A model generated the notes under the pieces. It saw only the letters and a list, made by a program, of their open reading frames with translations. It did not search any database and was not told where the DNA came from. From the NCBI GenBank assembly GCA_032595675.1, contig JAVQMD010000001.1, forward strand, positions 682,001 through 746,000: 64,000 bases of DNA, in the 5' to 3' direction. This document shows, in pieces, positions 32,791 through 42,337 of the stretch. This DNA comes from Candidatus Electrothrix rattekaaiensis. Lineage in GTDB: Bacteria > Desulfobacterota > Desulfobulbia > Desulfobulbales > Desulfobulbaceae. Position numbers and translations under genes: made by a program. Positions within the stretch are counted from its first letter, which is position 1, and each line of letters begins with the position of its first letter.

Positions 32791-34071
32791 TCAATCCAGG
32801 CAGGGATTGAAATAACCAAATTTGAGCGCAGGGAACTGCTCTTTCAAGCTTTCCAGCCAATGCAGCATACCTAGTGGCGGATTTGTGGGTGCGTGTTGGA
32901 CCGCTTTCCGATACAGTTCCGGGTCCATATTCAGATTACGCAGTTGGATAAAATCAGGGCCAGTTGAAGCAATAAGCTCACACAGCGCATCATACTCCTC
33001 TGGATCATCCGTAAAACCGGGCAGGATGAAATAATTGAGCGAAACATGTTTGCCTGCGGCTTTCATTACCTCAATGGAACGGCGGACGTCCTTGAAGGTA
33101 AAACCCGAGGGTCGGTAATAACGCTGATGAAAATCAGGGCGGGCCGAATTCATAGAGACCCGGATGGAATCCAAACCAGCAGCGGCCAGTTTTGCCACCG
33201 CATCGGGCAGACTGGCATTGGTGTTCAGGTTGATCGTGCCTTTTGTGGTCTGCTGGCGGATCAGCTGGATTGATTTTTCCAGAGTCGGAGCCTGAAGCAA
33301 CGGTTCTCCTTCGCAGCCCTGACCGAAGCTGACCACCGGGTGGGGAGCATTTTCCAGATGCGGGATGGCAATTTCGGCGATCTCACGAGCTGTCGGGGCA
33401 AAGCGGATGCGATCCTGGGTGGACGGACAGCAGCCTGAAGGCTGAAGCGAAATACAGCCCACGCAGGCGGCATTACAGTGGGGCGAGCTGGGCAGAGGTG
33501 CTTCCCAGCGACCAAGGAAATAATTACGGGCTGCCGGACAGCCATAGGTCAGGCAGCATTTACCCAGATGCTGGATCAGGCGGTTGTCTCGGTGTTGCCT
33601 GAGTTTTTTTGCAGTCCGTTTATTGATGAGATCCTGATCAAATCCCGCAATGTCCTGGCGGATATCCTGATCGCTACGAAAGGCGGCTACCCAGAATTTT
33701 CCATCCATCCAGCCAACAGCTGTATAGGCAAAGAGGGGCAGGAGGGGAGCCTTGTCCTGGCTCTGATAAGCAGCTGTGTACACGGCTGTATGGGCCGGAG
33801 CCATAAAAGCGGCAACAGCGGATATGCCTGTTGCCCCGGTATAGGGATCAGCATCCAAAAGGGCCGGTTCCCCGGTGTCTGGTTCAATCCCAACAGGAAG
33901 CCGGTCCGGCAGGACAAAGAGCTCGCTACCTTCGGGCAGCTCTATCAGCTCTGCATGATCCGGGCAGTGAAAAAGCTCTCCACTTGCACCTGCCATGTTC
34001 AGTCCTTTATAGTCTCTTATTTCACCTTTGCTGTTGGCAAAAACCAAAGCCGGTTGACTGCCGCTACTCAC
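32791..34071 (-). CDS. Radical SAM protein of unknown function
   Basis: A 426-residue protein. An N-terminal domain of about 190 residues precedes the radical SAM core, whose cluster motif is HCNAACVGC (CxxxCxxC). FGQGCEGEPLL and LNTNASLPDAV are typical core motifs. Additional cysteines (CCLTYGCPAA) may bind another cluster. The start is GTG, one base beyond the stop of the upstream gene, so the two are translationally linked. Substrate unknown. Confidence 0.75.
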   Translation of the reverse strand: MSSGSQPALVFANSKGEIRDYKGLNMAGASGELFHCPDHAELIELPEGSELFVLPDRLPVGIEPDTGEPALLDADPYTGATGISAVAAFMAPAHTAVYTAAYQSQDKAPLLPLFAYTAVGWMDGKFWVAAFRSDQDIRQDIAGFDQDLINKRTAKKLRQHRDNRLIQHLGKCCLTYGCPAARNYFLGRWEAPLPSSPHCNAACVGCISLQPSGCCPSTQDRIRFAPTAREIAEIAIPHLENAPHPVVSFGQGCEGEPLLQAPTLEKSIQLIRQQTTKGTINLNTNASLPDAVAKLAAAGLDSIRVSMNSARPDFHQRYYRPSGFTFKDVRRSIEVMKAAGKHVSLNYFILPGFTDDPEEYDALCELIASTGPDFIQLRNLNMDPELYRKAVQHAPTNPPLGMLHWLESLKEQFPALKFGYFNPCLD

Positions 34072-34072
34072 C

Positions 34073-34492
34073 TTATTGTTTTAATTTGCTCAACACGGTA
34101 TCAACAGCCTTGTACACGTCAAGATCGTCGCCAAACACATCCTGAATTTTAGGATGCTTGATGAGATCATCAATGATATAGGCTGTCAGGTAAAGAGTAA
34201 GGATGTTAGGATCTGGAACAAGGGTTCGAATATCAGCGACTTTTAAACGAATCTCGAACTCTTCCATGTCAGCAGGCTCTCGGAGTTGTCGTTCAACCCC
34301 CTGCTGGATGGCATGGATATCGTTGGTCTCAATGATATGCTCATCCACAAGGCGTTGAACCAGGATTATTGCCATCTCCTCGGCATTATCTCTGGCCTTG
34401 TTCAAAATGAAACGACGTTCTCTTTCTCGTTTTCTATCAAGGGCGTCGATCGCTTTATTGGTTGATCTGCTTGGGTTAATATGACGGGCCAT
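34073..34492 (-). CDS. Conserved hypothetical protein
   Basis: A 139-residue all-helical acidic protein starting MARHINPSRSTNKAIDALDRKRERER. I do not recognise a domain. It lies between glgP and the radical SAM gene on one strand, with 50 bp and 1 bp spacers, so it probably belongs to one operon with them. Confidence 0.55.
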   Translation of the reverse strand: MARHINPSRSTNKAIDALDRKRERERRFILNKARDNAEEMAIILVQRLVDEHIIETNDIHAIQQGVERQLREPADMEEFEIRLKVADIRTLVPDPNILTLYLTAYIIDDLIKHPKIQDVFGDDLDVYKAVDTVLSKLKQ

Positions 34493-34542
34493 GATGTTTT
34501 TCTCCTTGTCTTTTTCCTTGCTTCCGCATCCAGTGTCCGCGC

Positions 34543-36741
34543 TCAGGCATCAGAGGTTTCACTTCGGTAGAGTTTCTGAAAGTCCTTTATACGTGCGTCA
34601 GTGTTCGCTGGAAGCTCAAGGTCATATTTGCTGACGTATTCAGCAGCCATTCGGTGGGTGTTGAATATGGGGACATTAAGTCGCAGGTTATTAACGGCAA
34701 GCTGCATGTATTCGTCATGACGCTCGTAGAACTGCTCAAGCACCTTGGGCAGGAGCCGGTAAAAGGACTGTGAATCTTCAGCATAGAGGAGGGTGTCAGG
34801 GTGTTCACTGAGGCTGTCGGCATTCAAAGGGCCATCATACCCGAATTTCCATCCTGTTGCTCCTTCGTGGTATCCTTCCACCCACCAGCCGTCCATAACG
34901 CTGAGGTTGGGGACGCCGTTCATGGCTGCTTTCATACCACTGGTTCCAGACGCCTCCAAGGGGCGTTTGGGACTGTTCAACCAGGTATGTACCCCGGAAA
35001 CCATCATCTTGGCTATTTTCATATCATAGCCTGGAATGAAAATAAGCTGGGCCAGACCGTTACTGGCTTCGTAGAGTTCTTTCTGGTTGTCTAGAATCAG
35101 TTTCAGCACGGACTTGCCCGGCTCGTCCTGCGGGTGCGCCTTGCCTGCAAAGAGAAAATTAATTCGCCAGTTGTTCTTCACCAGAATATCAGCTAACGCG
35201 GGAATATCATCAAAAATAAGATCCGCACGCTTATAGGTGGAGAATCGTCGTGCAAAACCCACTGTGAATACGCCGGGCAGCAGGCAGGATTCTTCTGGAA
35301 GCCGATGGGAGAGATAATTGGGCGGATCAATCCAGGTGGTATCCATCTGGGTACGGTGATCCAGGAGCATTTGATTGATGTATTCTATCAGCACCTGATT
35401 GTCCCGGTACCAAGCCTGCTGTAATTGCTTTCGAAAAGATTGCTCGTCACGCAGTTTCATATGGGCAAAAACACCAGGATCATCACGCCAGCCAGCCAGC
35501 TCCTCAATATTGTCAAAGAGCTCGGCTCTTGTTTCACTGATCCACGACAGATGATGGACCCCGTTGGTAATTGCTTTGATTTTGTTGGCAACGTCTGGAA
35601 ACTGTTTTCTGGTGACATCCCGGTGCAGGCGGCTGACACTGTTGATAGCCCGGTTTACCCGCATAGCAAAGGCGGTAAAATTATATTCATGGGGTGAGTC
35701 CGCATCACTGGCCAACAGGTTCAGAATATGGTGACAGGTTTCGTGACTGATGCCGGTGTAGAGTGAGCGGGCGAATCGGTCGTGCCCGGCCTTGACTGGG
35801 GTGTGGATGGTGTAGACGATATGCTGTGCAACCTCTTGAGCCGCAGCAATAATATCTTCATCACGCATAGCATTTCTGTACTCTTTGCCCAGTGTTTTTT
35901 CCAGCTGACGGAGTATCAGCTGGAGGGTCACGGTAACCCCATGCTGCTCGTTGAGATGGATGGTGTGGGGAGTCAGGCCCAGAGCCTCGGTGAGCGGCAG
36001 AATGCCTGAGCCGAGCATGCGACGTTGATTCGCCTTCATAATGGCCGATGTGGCATTATATAAGCGTAGACCTGCTTCACGTACCCAAGGCGGTGAAGAA
36101 GGAATTGAGTAGTCGAGTAAGAATTCCGGCACAAAATAATCTAGTTCCTCGCTGACTTCCATTTTCATCCAGACATGGGCCTTGGCCTCGGTGGGATGAT
36201 CGTATTCGTTGAAAAAAGGAACTGTAATTTCGAGAGGTTGCCCTATTTTTTCAGGGTCTTGCAGTTGAAAAAGAGTCGGCGTTGCTTCCGGGGACCAATT
36301 TGTGGCCTGATCAATCTGGCCGACTCGGGAGTCAACGAGTTGCGAAAAATAACCTTCTCGATACAACAGCGAAACGGCCATCACCGGTATATGGGTGTCT
36401 GCGAAACTTTTGAGAGTGTCTCCGGCTAGTACGCCCAATCCCCCACTGTAATTAGGTATTTTTCGTGGACCGTGAAGGTATTTATCCAGTATTTTTTGGA
36501 TATTCGGATCACTACTTTTTGTATATTTTTCTTCTTTGAGAAAATCCTGCACAGGATGAAAAATATCTGGATCCGCGCCGATCTCCATAGAGACATAGGC
36601 AACGGAATTCTTTTTCGGGCTGCTGAGCTCCTGCCAGACCTGATCAAAAACAGACTGGGGAACCCCGAAAAACGTACCGAATTTATTGCTACAGGTTAAT
36701 TCTTCGACTGAGTTGATGCTGATCGGTTTTTTATTGGTCAC
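34543..36741 (-). CDS. glgP: Alpha-glucan phosphorylase
   Basis: A 732-residue glycogen/alpha-glucan phosphorylase of the short bacterial-archaeal type. It keeps NYSGGLGVLAGDTLKS near the start, HLNEQHGVTVTLQ, FARRFSTYKRADLIF and the PLP-lysine motif EASGTSGMKAAMNG. It releases glucose-1-phosphate from storage glucan. The start is GTG, inside the 3' end of a transposase remnant, so the promoter may have been altered by that insertion. No other glycogen gene is in the window. Confidence 0.88.
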   Translation of the reverse strand: MTNKKPISINSVEELTCSNKFGTFFGVPQSVFDQVWQELSSPKKNSVAYVSMEIGADPDIFHPVQDFLKEEKYTKSSDPNIQKILDKYLHGPRKIPNYSGGLGVLAGDTLKSFADTHIPVMAVSLLYREGYFSQLVDSRVGQIDQATNWSPEATPTLFQLQDPEKIGQPLEITVPFFNEYDHPTEAKAHVWMKMEVSEELDYFVPEFLLDYSIPSSPPWVREAGLRLYNATSAIMKANQRRMLGSGILPLTEALGLTPHTIHLNEQHGVTVTLQLILRQLEKTLGKEYRNAMRDEDIIAAAQEVAQHIVYTIHTPVKAGHDRFARSLYTGISHETCHHILNLLASDADSPHEYNFTAFAMRVNRAINSVSRLHRDVTRKQFPDVANKIKAITNGVHHLSWISETRAELFDNIEELAGWRDDPGVFAHMKLRDEQSFRKQLQQAWYRDNQVLIEYINQMLLDHRTQMDTTWIDPPNYLSHRLPEESCLLPGVFTVGFARRFSTYKRADLIFDDIPALADILVKNNWRINFLFAGKAHPQDEPGKSVLKLILDNQKELYEASNGLAQLIFIPGYDMKIAKMMVSGVHTWLNSPKRPLEASGTSGMKAAMNGVPNLSVMDGWWVEGYHEGATGWKFGYDGPLNADSLSEHPDTLLYAEDSQSFYRLLPKVLEQFYERHDEYMQLAVNNLRLNVPIFNTHRMAAEYVSKYDLELPANTDARIKDFQKLYRSETSDA

Positions 36742-37303
36742 GTCTGTTTCTGGATGCCTCGTTAAATGAGTTTGCCTGTTGTTTGCCTGTCAATAAGTGC
36801 TTTTTAAAAGAGTTACGCTTCCGGGGTCCGGGAGCGACACTTGAGATGTCTGTAATATAAACACTGTTAAAGTAGATGGGCTGGTGCTGTTTTGCAAGTG
36901 AATTTCTAATTTCAAGAAAAATAGGAGCTACGTAGTTGTATAAAAAAAGCTCACGCATCAGTTGAACATTGATCGCATCAGCTTGCTTCGCTGTCCTTTT
37001 AAGCCACCTTAAAGCATTTTCTTCCGTTATTCCAAATACAAAACAAACTCCTGCAAGGTCAACCCGTACCAAAAACATCTTCAATACCATAATCACTTTT
37101 TCCTCAGGAGTTCCCAGATCGTAAAAGACCGTATCCCGAGTCTCTGAAAAAAAAGTTTTGCATCCCTTGCAACTAAAAATGCGTCTTCTGCCACTTTGGG
37201 TCAAATAAGTTGAAATAGCGCTTACATTTCCACGGTTCATCAGGGTATAATAATCACACTCGGGATTGGGGCACGGCTGTTTCCAGTCTCTGGGTTTCCT
37301 CAT
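36731..37303 (-). pseudogene. IS1/IS1595-like transposase, N-terminal fragment
   Basis: A 190-residue frame. The N terminus holds a zinc ribbon (CPNPECDYY...FSCKGCKTFFSETRDT) and a helix-turn-helix (VDLAGVCFVFGITEENALRWLKR), as in InsA-like or IS1595-type transposases. The catalytic DDE/DDNK domain is absent. After about residue 130 the sequence loses resemblance and ends in glgP. It is a truncated relic. Confidence 0.6.
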
Positions 37304-37570
37304 GGCCTATTCTCCTTTTTTTGATCTTCCTATCAAAATTATACAGAGAGAATGGGCCGTTTTCTATTTCAAAGTACTAGCGGGTGAGTACCGATTTTCG
37401 GGGTAGGACAACAAATCAGAGGTGCCCACTTCCCCAGTCATGATGTGAAGCCGGGGCTAGGTAGAAGGCCTGAAAAAAGATCTTGAATTCCTCCTCCGGT
37501 CGGTTAGGATAGCAGAGGCGAAAGACGAGCCCTGAACCTGTGGCGTATTTTTTTCTACATCCAAATATAG

Positions 37571-37668
37571 ATAGTTTCGTAAAAAGTCCTATTTTGCAAA
37601 ATTTCGTATCGTAACTCGTTGATTTGTCGTTAGCGATTTGCTATTTTCTGACTTTTTACCAGACCATC
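37571..37668. mobile_element. 98-bp MITE-like element with 8-bp target duplication
   Basis: The sequence aaatatag occurs at 37563-37570 and 37669-37676, immediately outside the element. The element has imperfect terminal inverted repeats: atagtttcgtaaaaagtc at the left and gactttttaccagaccatc at the right, which share gtaaaaagtc exactly. An 8-bp duplication fits IS1595- or IS1-like transposition; a remnant of such a transposase lies 270 bp away. No protein is encoded. The rest of 37304-37859 holds no clear gene. Confidence 0.65.
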
Positions 37669-37859
37669 AAATATAGGGCTTATAGAGCAGTCTTTCCGCA
37701 TCCGATGATCAGACTTTCGGTAATTCTATTTCAACGGCATTCTTTGTAAGGCAACGTAGTCGTTTCTGTGCAGGCTAGACCCCTGCCGGATCGATTGGAC
37801 GCAAGACTATAATCTTGGCAAGAAAGGATGCTGATAACATTTTTTAAAGGAGCTTGGCT

Positions 37860-38381
37860 GTGAAACGAACGAGTGTGCTGATTTTGTCATCTGTTTTTTT
37901 CTTCCTTACTGCTTTTACTGTTGTTTCAGCTAGTGCTGCTCCCAGTGTCGGTGTGGTTAACTTGCAGCAGGTTCTGGATAAGTCCAGTGCTGGGGTAGCG
38001 GCAAAGAAAAAGATGGAAGCAAAAATGAAAGAGTTCAAATCCTCCCTTGATAAGGAAAAAAACGCTGTTTTGGCTCTTCAGAAGGAGATGGAGAAAAAGG
38101 CCGATGCTTGGAACGAGGCAACCAAAAAGGAAAAAGTACTTGAATTGCAACGGAAAAAACGTGATTTCAGAGTGAAGCAGGATGATGCCAATCTGGAAAT
38201 GAGAAATTTGCAGGAAAAACATCTTGCCCCGATCATGAAGAAACTGGAAGTTGTTGTCCAGAAAGTGGCCAAGGAGAAAGGTGTGTTAGTGATTATGCCG
38301 AATACAGCTGTTCTTTACTCTGACAAGTCTGTGGATATGACTGATGATATTACAGCGGCCCTGAATAAGGAAATGAGGTAA
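37860..38381 (+). CDS. Periplasmic chaperone Skp/OmpH family
   Basis: A 173-residue protein with a signal peptide (LILSSVFFFLTAFTVVSASAA). It then has VGVVNLQQVLDKSSAG and a long coiled coil, ending VLVIMPNTAVLYSDKSVDMTDDITAALN, the standard OmpH/Skp layout. It escorts outer-membrane proteins through the periplasm. GTG 37860 sits seven bases after AAAGGAG; a TTG at 37854 is too close to it. Confidence 0.85.
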   Translation: MKRTSVLILSSVFFFLTAFTVVSASAAPSVGVVNLQQVLDKSSAGVAAKKKMEAKMKEFKSSLDKEKNAVLALQKEMEKKADAWNEATKKEKVLELQRKKRDFRVKQDDANLEMRNLQEKHLAPIMKKLEVVVQKVAKEKGVLVIMPNTAVLYSDKSVDMTDDITAALNKEMR

Positions 38382-38442
38382 GCTCTTTTTTGATGGGCTT
38401 AACTCGTAAGATATCTGGTCAGGCTGAAGGAACTTGCCTCTG

Positions 38443-39312
38443 ATGACACCGCATGAGTTTTTGAAATATATCCCGGCAACAAACTGTGGCGAGTGCGGCT
38501 ATGCAGCCTGTCTCGCCTTTGCCGTTGCTGTGACCAAGGGCGGGGTTAGGGCGGATCTTTGCCCCTATGTGCAGGAAGATATGCTGCCTGCCGAGTTTCG
38601 TGCCGCACAAGGTGAAGCTGGTTTAGATCGCGTGGAACGTGGCCAGGACGAGCGGGATATGACCTTAGTTGCTCATTTGAAATCCAAGGTGCAGGCTCTT
38701 GATTTTTGTCAGCTCAGTCGTCGCCTTGGGACTGATTGGTCTGCGGACAACCCAGATCTGCTCAGCTTTAGCTATCTTGGTCGCTCGATTCTCTTGGGAC
38801 GAGATGAGGTTGTGATGGATGGGGAGCAGCTTGTTGATCCCAGGGATCAGATTCTGCTTTATAATTATGTTGCTTTTGGTGGCAATGCGAGCGGCGGGGC
38901 TGAGGAGAGGTTACCGGACGGCACCTGGGTGGGCATGGAAAGCCTGCCCAACTCCATTGCCAAAATTCGTACCTTGGCAACCTATTGTGAAGGTAGGTTG
39001 GCTGAAAGATTTGCCGGGCGCATTAAAGAATTTACACCGCTCTGCGATAAGGTCGGGGGGAAAAGAGGTGATGATGAACAAGGGCAGAGTGCAGATTTTG
39101 CTGTTGTTCTTCCTGTTCTTCCCTGCGTACCCCTGTACCTTTTATTTTGGGATAAGGATGTGGAAGACGGATTTGAGGCCCGAGTAAAGATTTTGTTTGA
39201 TCAAAATGTAATGGACTTCCTTGATGTAGAATCCTTGGTTTTTGCTGCCGAACGGATGGCGGATCGTCTCATGGAGCTGGATAGGGAACTGGACAGAGAG
39301 TCGGGAAGTTGA
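38443..39312 (+). CDS. [4Fe-4S] DUF3786-domain protein
   Basis: A 289-residue protein. The N terminus has the 4Fe-4S motif NCGECGYAACLAFA...LCPY of the corrinoid/CO-dehydrogenase-associated type. The remainder matches DUF3786 (LLYNYVAFGG, VPLYLLFWDKD, FLDVESLVFAAERMADRL). Such proteins are common in sulfate-reducing and acetogenic anaerobes, but their role is unknown. ATG 38443 is preferred to TTG 38434 on ribosome-site spacing. The stop overlaps the start of rfaE1. Confidence 0.75.
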   Translation: MTPHEFLKYIPATNCGECGYAACLAFAVAVTKGGVRADLCPYVQEDMLPAEFRAAQGEAGLDRVERGQDERDMTLVAHLKSKVQALDFCQLSRRLGTDWSADNPDLLSFSYLGRSILLGRDEVVMDGEQLVDPRDQILLYNYVAFGGNASGGAEERLPDGTWVGMESLPNSIAKIRTLATYCEGRLAERFAGRIKEFTPLCDKVGGKRGDDEQGQSADFAVVLPVLPCVPLYLLFWDKDVEDGFEARVKILFDQNVMDFLDVESLVFAAERMADRLMELDRELDRESGS

Positions 39313-40307
39313 TGAGTGATGTCAAAATATTACGGGGACAGGTGGAGCGTTTTTCCGATACCCGTATTCTGGTGATCGGTGATGTGATTCTGGATCAGTT
39401 TATCTGGGGAACAGTGTCCCGAATTTCTCCAGAAGCCCCTGTGCCAGTGGTCAATGTTACCCGCGAGGAACTGCTGCTCGGCGGCAGTGCCAATGTGTTG
39501 CGCAATATTATCTCACTGGGCGGCTCCTGTGCCCTGTGCGGTATTATCGGCGATGACCCGATGGGAGACGAGTTGCTTGCGCTCATGGATAAAGTCGGGG
39601 CCCCGGTGGAGGGCCTGATTAAGGGGGAACGGCCCACGACCATAAAAACCAGGGTGGTGGCTCAAGGACAGCAGGTTGTCCGGTATGATCGGGAAAAGGC
39701 TGGTGCTCCGAGCCGACAGACCCTGGCAAGCATGTTGCAATACCTGACGGATCATCTTGCGGAGTTTGACGCAGTTATTGTTTCGGATTATGCTAAAGGG
39801 GTGGTGAATGAGGAGCTGATGACCCGGCTGCATCTTTTGCTGAAAGAATTGCGTCATTCCAGCGGTCGAAGGATTCCCCTAATTGTTGATCCAAAGCCGG
39901 ATAATCTCCATCGTTTTGTCGGTGCCACCGTCATTACCCCAAATAATTTTGAAGCTTCCCAGATCAGCGGTATAGATATCAGAGGTGAGGACACCTTGCT
40001 TGCTGCTGCACGTCAGATTCGGGAAGAGATTTTTTGCGAGGCCGTGCTGATCACTCGGGGTGAGGCTGGTATGGCTTTGCTGGAAGGGGATAATGACCGG
40101 CTTGTGACGGTTCCGACTATGGCGCAGGAGGTCTATGATGTGACCGGAGCAGGGGATACGGTTGCCGCCACCTTGGCTCTTGGGCTTGCAGCCGGATGCT
40201 CAATGACCGAAGCGGCTGTATTGGCCAATCATGCTGCCGGTATTGTGGTGGGTAAGATCGGGACAGCCTCGGTGAGCTGTGATGAGTTGCTTGCTACGCT
40301 CGCCTGA
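39312..40307 (+). CDS. rfaE1: D-glycero-beta-D-manno-heptose-7-phosphate kinase (RfaE1)
   Basis: A 331-residue PfkB-family kinase. RILVIGDVILDQFIWGTVSRISPEAPVPVV is the RfaE domain I start, GGSANVLRNI the sugar-binding loop, and DVTGAGDTVAATLALGLA the catalytic anion hole with Asp. The cytidylyltransferase domain of bifunctional HldE is absent, so this is the kinase-only form. It makes heptose-1,7-bisphosphate for LPS inner core. ATG 39312 overlaps the preceding stop. Confidence 0.88.
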   Translation: MSDVKILRGQVERFSDTRILVIGDVILDQFIWGTVSRISPEAPVPVVNVTREELLLGGSANVLRNIISLGGSCALCGIIGDDPMGDELLALMDKVGAPVEGLIKGERPTTIKTRVVAQGQQVVRYDREKAGAPSRQTLASMLQYLTDHLAEFDAVIVSDYAKGVVNEELMTRLHLLLKELRHSSGRRIPLIVDPKPDNLHRFVGATVITPNNFEASQISGIDIRGEDTLLAAARQIREEIFCEAVLITRGEAGMALLEGDNDRLVTVPTMAQEVYDVTGAGDTVAATLALGLAAGCSMTEAAVLANHAAGIVVGKIGTASVSCDELLATLA

Positions 40308-40409
40308 TCCTTCTCTTTTTTTTATCTCTATAGAATAATAAGGATTTATCTTTGAGTCCTTTTATTCTTCTTTTTTTACTCTTCATTAATTTCTACAGAA
40401 AAAAAATAT

Positions 40410-41291
40410 ATGCGTCCACGTAGTATGACTGGCTTCGGTCGCGGTGAATCCGGCAATGCCGAACGAACTTGGATTGTGGAAATTCGGGCTGTCAATCATC
40501 GTTTTCTTGATCAACGGGTGGTTATTCCTTCAGCCTTTGCCGCCTTGGAGGAACAAATTAAGAAAACCGTTGCCGGGCAGCACGATCGCGGTCGGCTTGA
40601 TATCTCTGTGACCCTTCGCGGAGAGACCTCTGGAGGTTCACAGCTGCACCTTGATCTGGACTTGGCTCGCCAATACCATGCCTGCTTGCAGGAGATGATC
40701 ACCGAACTCAGGCTCGGGGCGAGTATTCAGATTAGCGATATGCTGACGTTGCGCAATATTATTGCGGTTCAAGAGCAGAACCCGGATGTTAAAGAGGAAT
40801 GGCCTCTGCTAAAGGAGGCCTTATTGGCAGCTCTTGCTGATTGCGCCTGTATGCGGGAGCGAGAGGGAAGCAGCCTGAAAGAAGAGCTTTTGCAGCGTTT
40901 GGATAATTTTGCCGCTCTTGTCGGAGAAATTAAAAAAATGGTCCCGGAGGTTCTTGAGCAGCGACAACAGGAGTTGAAGAACCGGATAACAAAGCTGCTT
41001 GAGGGTATGGACATTGATCCCGTGCGCTTGGCTCAAGAAACAGCTATCATGGCGGACAAGGCTGATGTGACTGAAGAAGTGGTCAGGCTCGCCAGCCATA
41101 TAGATCAATTTCGCGGGTTTATGGAAAGCGAAGAATCGGTTGGGAGACGTCTTGATTTTCTTTTGCAGGAGTTTTTGCGTGAAGTCAACACCTTGGCATC
41201 AAAGATTTCCAATTCAGCCATAGCGCATCTTGGTGTTGAAATGAAAAACGAGATTGAAAAACTGCGTGAGCAGGTCCAGAATATTGAATAG
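40410..41291 (+). CDS. yicC: YicC-family endoribonuclease
   Basis: A 293-residue protein with the family start MRPRSMTGFGRGE and end GRRLDFLLQEFLREVNTLASKISNS...VEMKNEIEKLREQVQNIE. YicC proteins are endoribonucleases involved in RNA decay and stress. It precedes remA and gmk, the usual yicC-remA-gmk order. Confidence 0.9.
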   Translation: MRPRSMTGFGRGESGNAERTWIVEIRAVNHRFLDQRVVIPSAFAALEEQIKKTVAGQHDRGRLDISVTLRGETSGGSQLHLDLDLARQYHACLQEMITELRLGASIQISDMLTLRNIIAVQEQNPDVKEEWPLLKEALLAALADCACMREREGSSLKEELLQRLDNFAALVGEIKKMVPEVLEQRQQELKNRITKLLEGMDIDPVRLAQETAIMADKADVTEEVVRLASHIDQFRGFMESEESVGRRLDFLLQEFLREVNTLASKISNSAIAHLGVEMKNEIEKLREQVQNIE

Positions 41292-41368
41292 CATAGGGCG
41301 ATTTTTTTGCTGGCTGCTGAGTGAAGACATTTTTTATGAACATCCGGTTATATGGACAATAATGGACA

Positions 41369-41677
41369 ATGATGGACAATAGGCTTGTTAATATAGGCTT
41401 TGGTAATGCCGTGAAAATTAACCGTATTCTGGCAGTAGTCAATCCCGGCTCGTCACCGATCAGGAAACTCAAGGAAGAGGCCAGACAGGGGCACCGACTC
41501 ATTGATGTCACAGAAGGGCGGCGTACCCGGGGGATTGTTATCCTGGACAGCGGTCATCTGGTACTGTCCTCTGTTCAGCCGGAAACCATTAATCAGCGTT
41601 TAGCTGCTTTGGATAGAGAGCAAACCGGTTTAGGGCTTCTGCAGAAGCATGCCGAGGAAGGGGAAAATAATGGCTGA
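41369..41677 (+). CDS. remA: RemA/DUF370 family regulator
   Basis: A 102-residue protein with the DUF370 core RLVNIGFGNAVKINRILAVVNPGSSPIRKL and the GRRTRGIVILDSGHLVLS strand pair. RemA is a DNA-binding regulator in Firmicutes. In Proteobacteria it is linked to gmk. The start region is ambiguous because a 10-bp motif (tggacaat plus two bases) is repeated three times at about 41352-41381 and gives several ATG codons. The stop overlaps gmk. Confidence 0.85.
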   Translation: MMDNRLVNIGFGNAVKINRILAVVNPGSSPIRKLKEEARQGHRLIDVTEGRRTRGIVILDSGHLVLSSVQPETINQRLAALDREQTGLGLLQKHAEEGENNG

Positions 41678-42275
41678 GGGTATTCTTTTGGTTGTCTCTG
41701 CACCTTCTGGATGCGGCAAGACCACTATTTTGAAAAAGCTCATGGCAAAGGTCTCCAGACTGGCGTTTTCCGTGTCGCATACAACACGTCAAGCACGGCT
41801 TGGTGAGCGGGACGGAGTCGATTATCATTTTGTCAGTAAGGAAGAGTTTCTTGCTCTTCGTGATCAGCAGCCTTCCGGCTTTCTGGAATGGGCCGAGGTG
41901 CATGGAAATTTCTATGGTACCTCACGCCGGTCCGTAGACGCATTATTGGCCGCAGGCAAGGATGTTGTGCTTGATATTGATATCCAAGGAGCTGAGCAGG
42001 TCAGAAAGAACGCTGATCCTGTCACGATTTTTATCAGCCCTCCAACCTTGGCCGAGCTGGAACGGCGTTTACGGGGGCGTGGAACCGAGAGCCCGGAAAG
42101 CTTGGCTGTTCGGCTTGCCAATGTGGAAAAGGAGATGGCCGCAGCTGATAATTATCACTATCTCATTATCAATGATGTGCTTGAACAGGCTGTTCGGGAC
42201 TTGCAGGCCATTATTACGGTGGAACGGCGACGGCGAAACACGGCCCAGGTCAACAGGACAGTCCCGCGAGACTGA
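41670..42275 (+). CDS. gmk: Guanylate kinase
   Basis: A 201-residue enzyme that makes GDP from GMP. P-loop SAPSGCGKTT, FSVSHTTRQARLGERDGVDYHFV and VLDIDIQGAEQVR are standard. I chose ATG 41670, which overlaps the remA stop and has gaggaagg upstream; ATG 41649 is within remA and without a site. Confidence 0.93.
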   Translation: MAEGILLVVSAPSGCGKTTILKKLMAKVSRLAFSVSHTTRQARLGERDGVDYHFVSKEEFLALRDQQPSGFLEWAEVHGNFYGTSRRSVDALLAAGKDVVLDIDIQGAEQVRKNADPVTIFISPPTLAELERRLRGRGTESPESLAVRLANVEKEMAAADNYHYLIINDVLEQAVRDLQAIITVERRRRNTAQVNRTVPRD

Positions 42276-42337
42276 CCCGCGAGACTGACTTTTTCTGATA
42301 TTATTTTCTCTTTTCCACCCTTGGTCGCTGAAGACTT

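Noticed and set aside
37377-37400. gtactag similarity to the ends of the TA-flanked element at 20591
   Set aside because: Only seven bases match and no second end was found.
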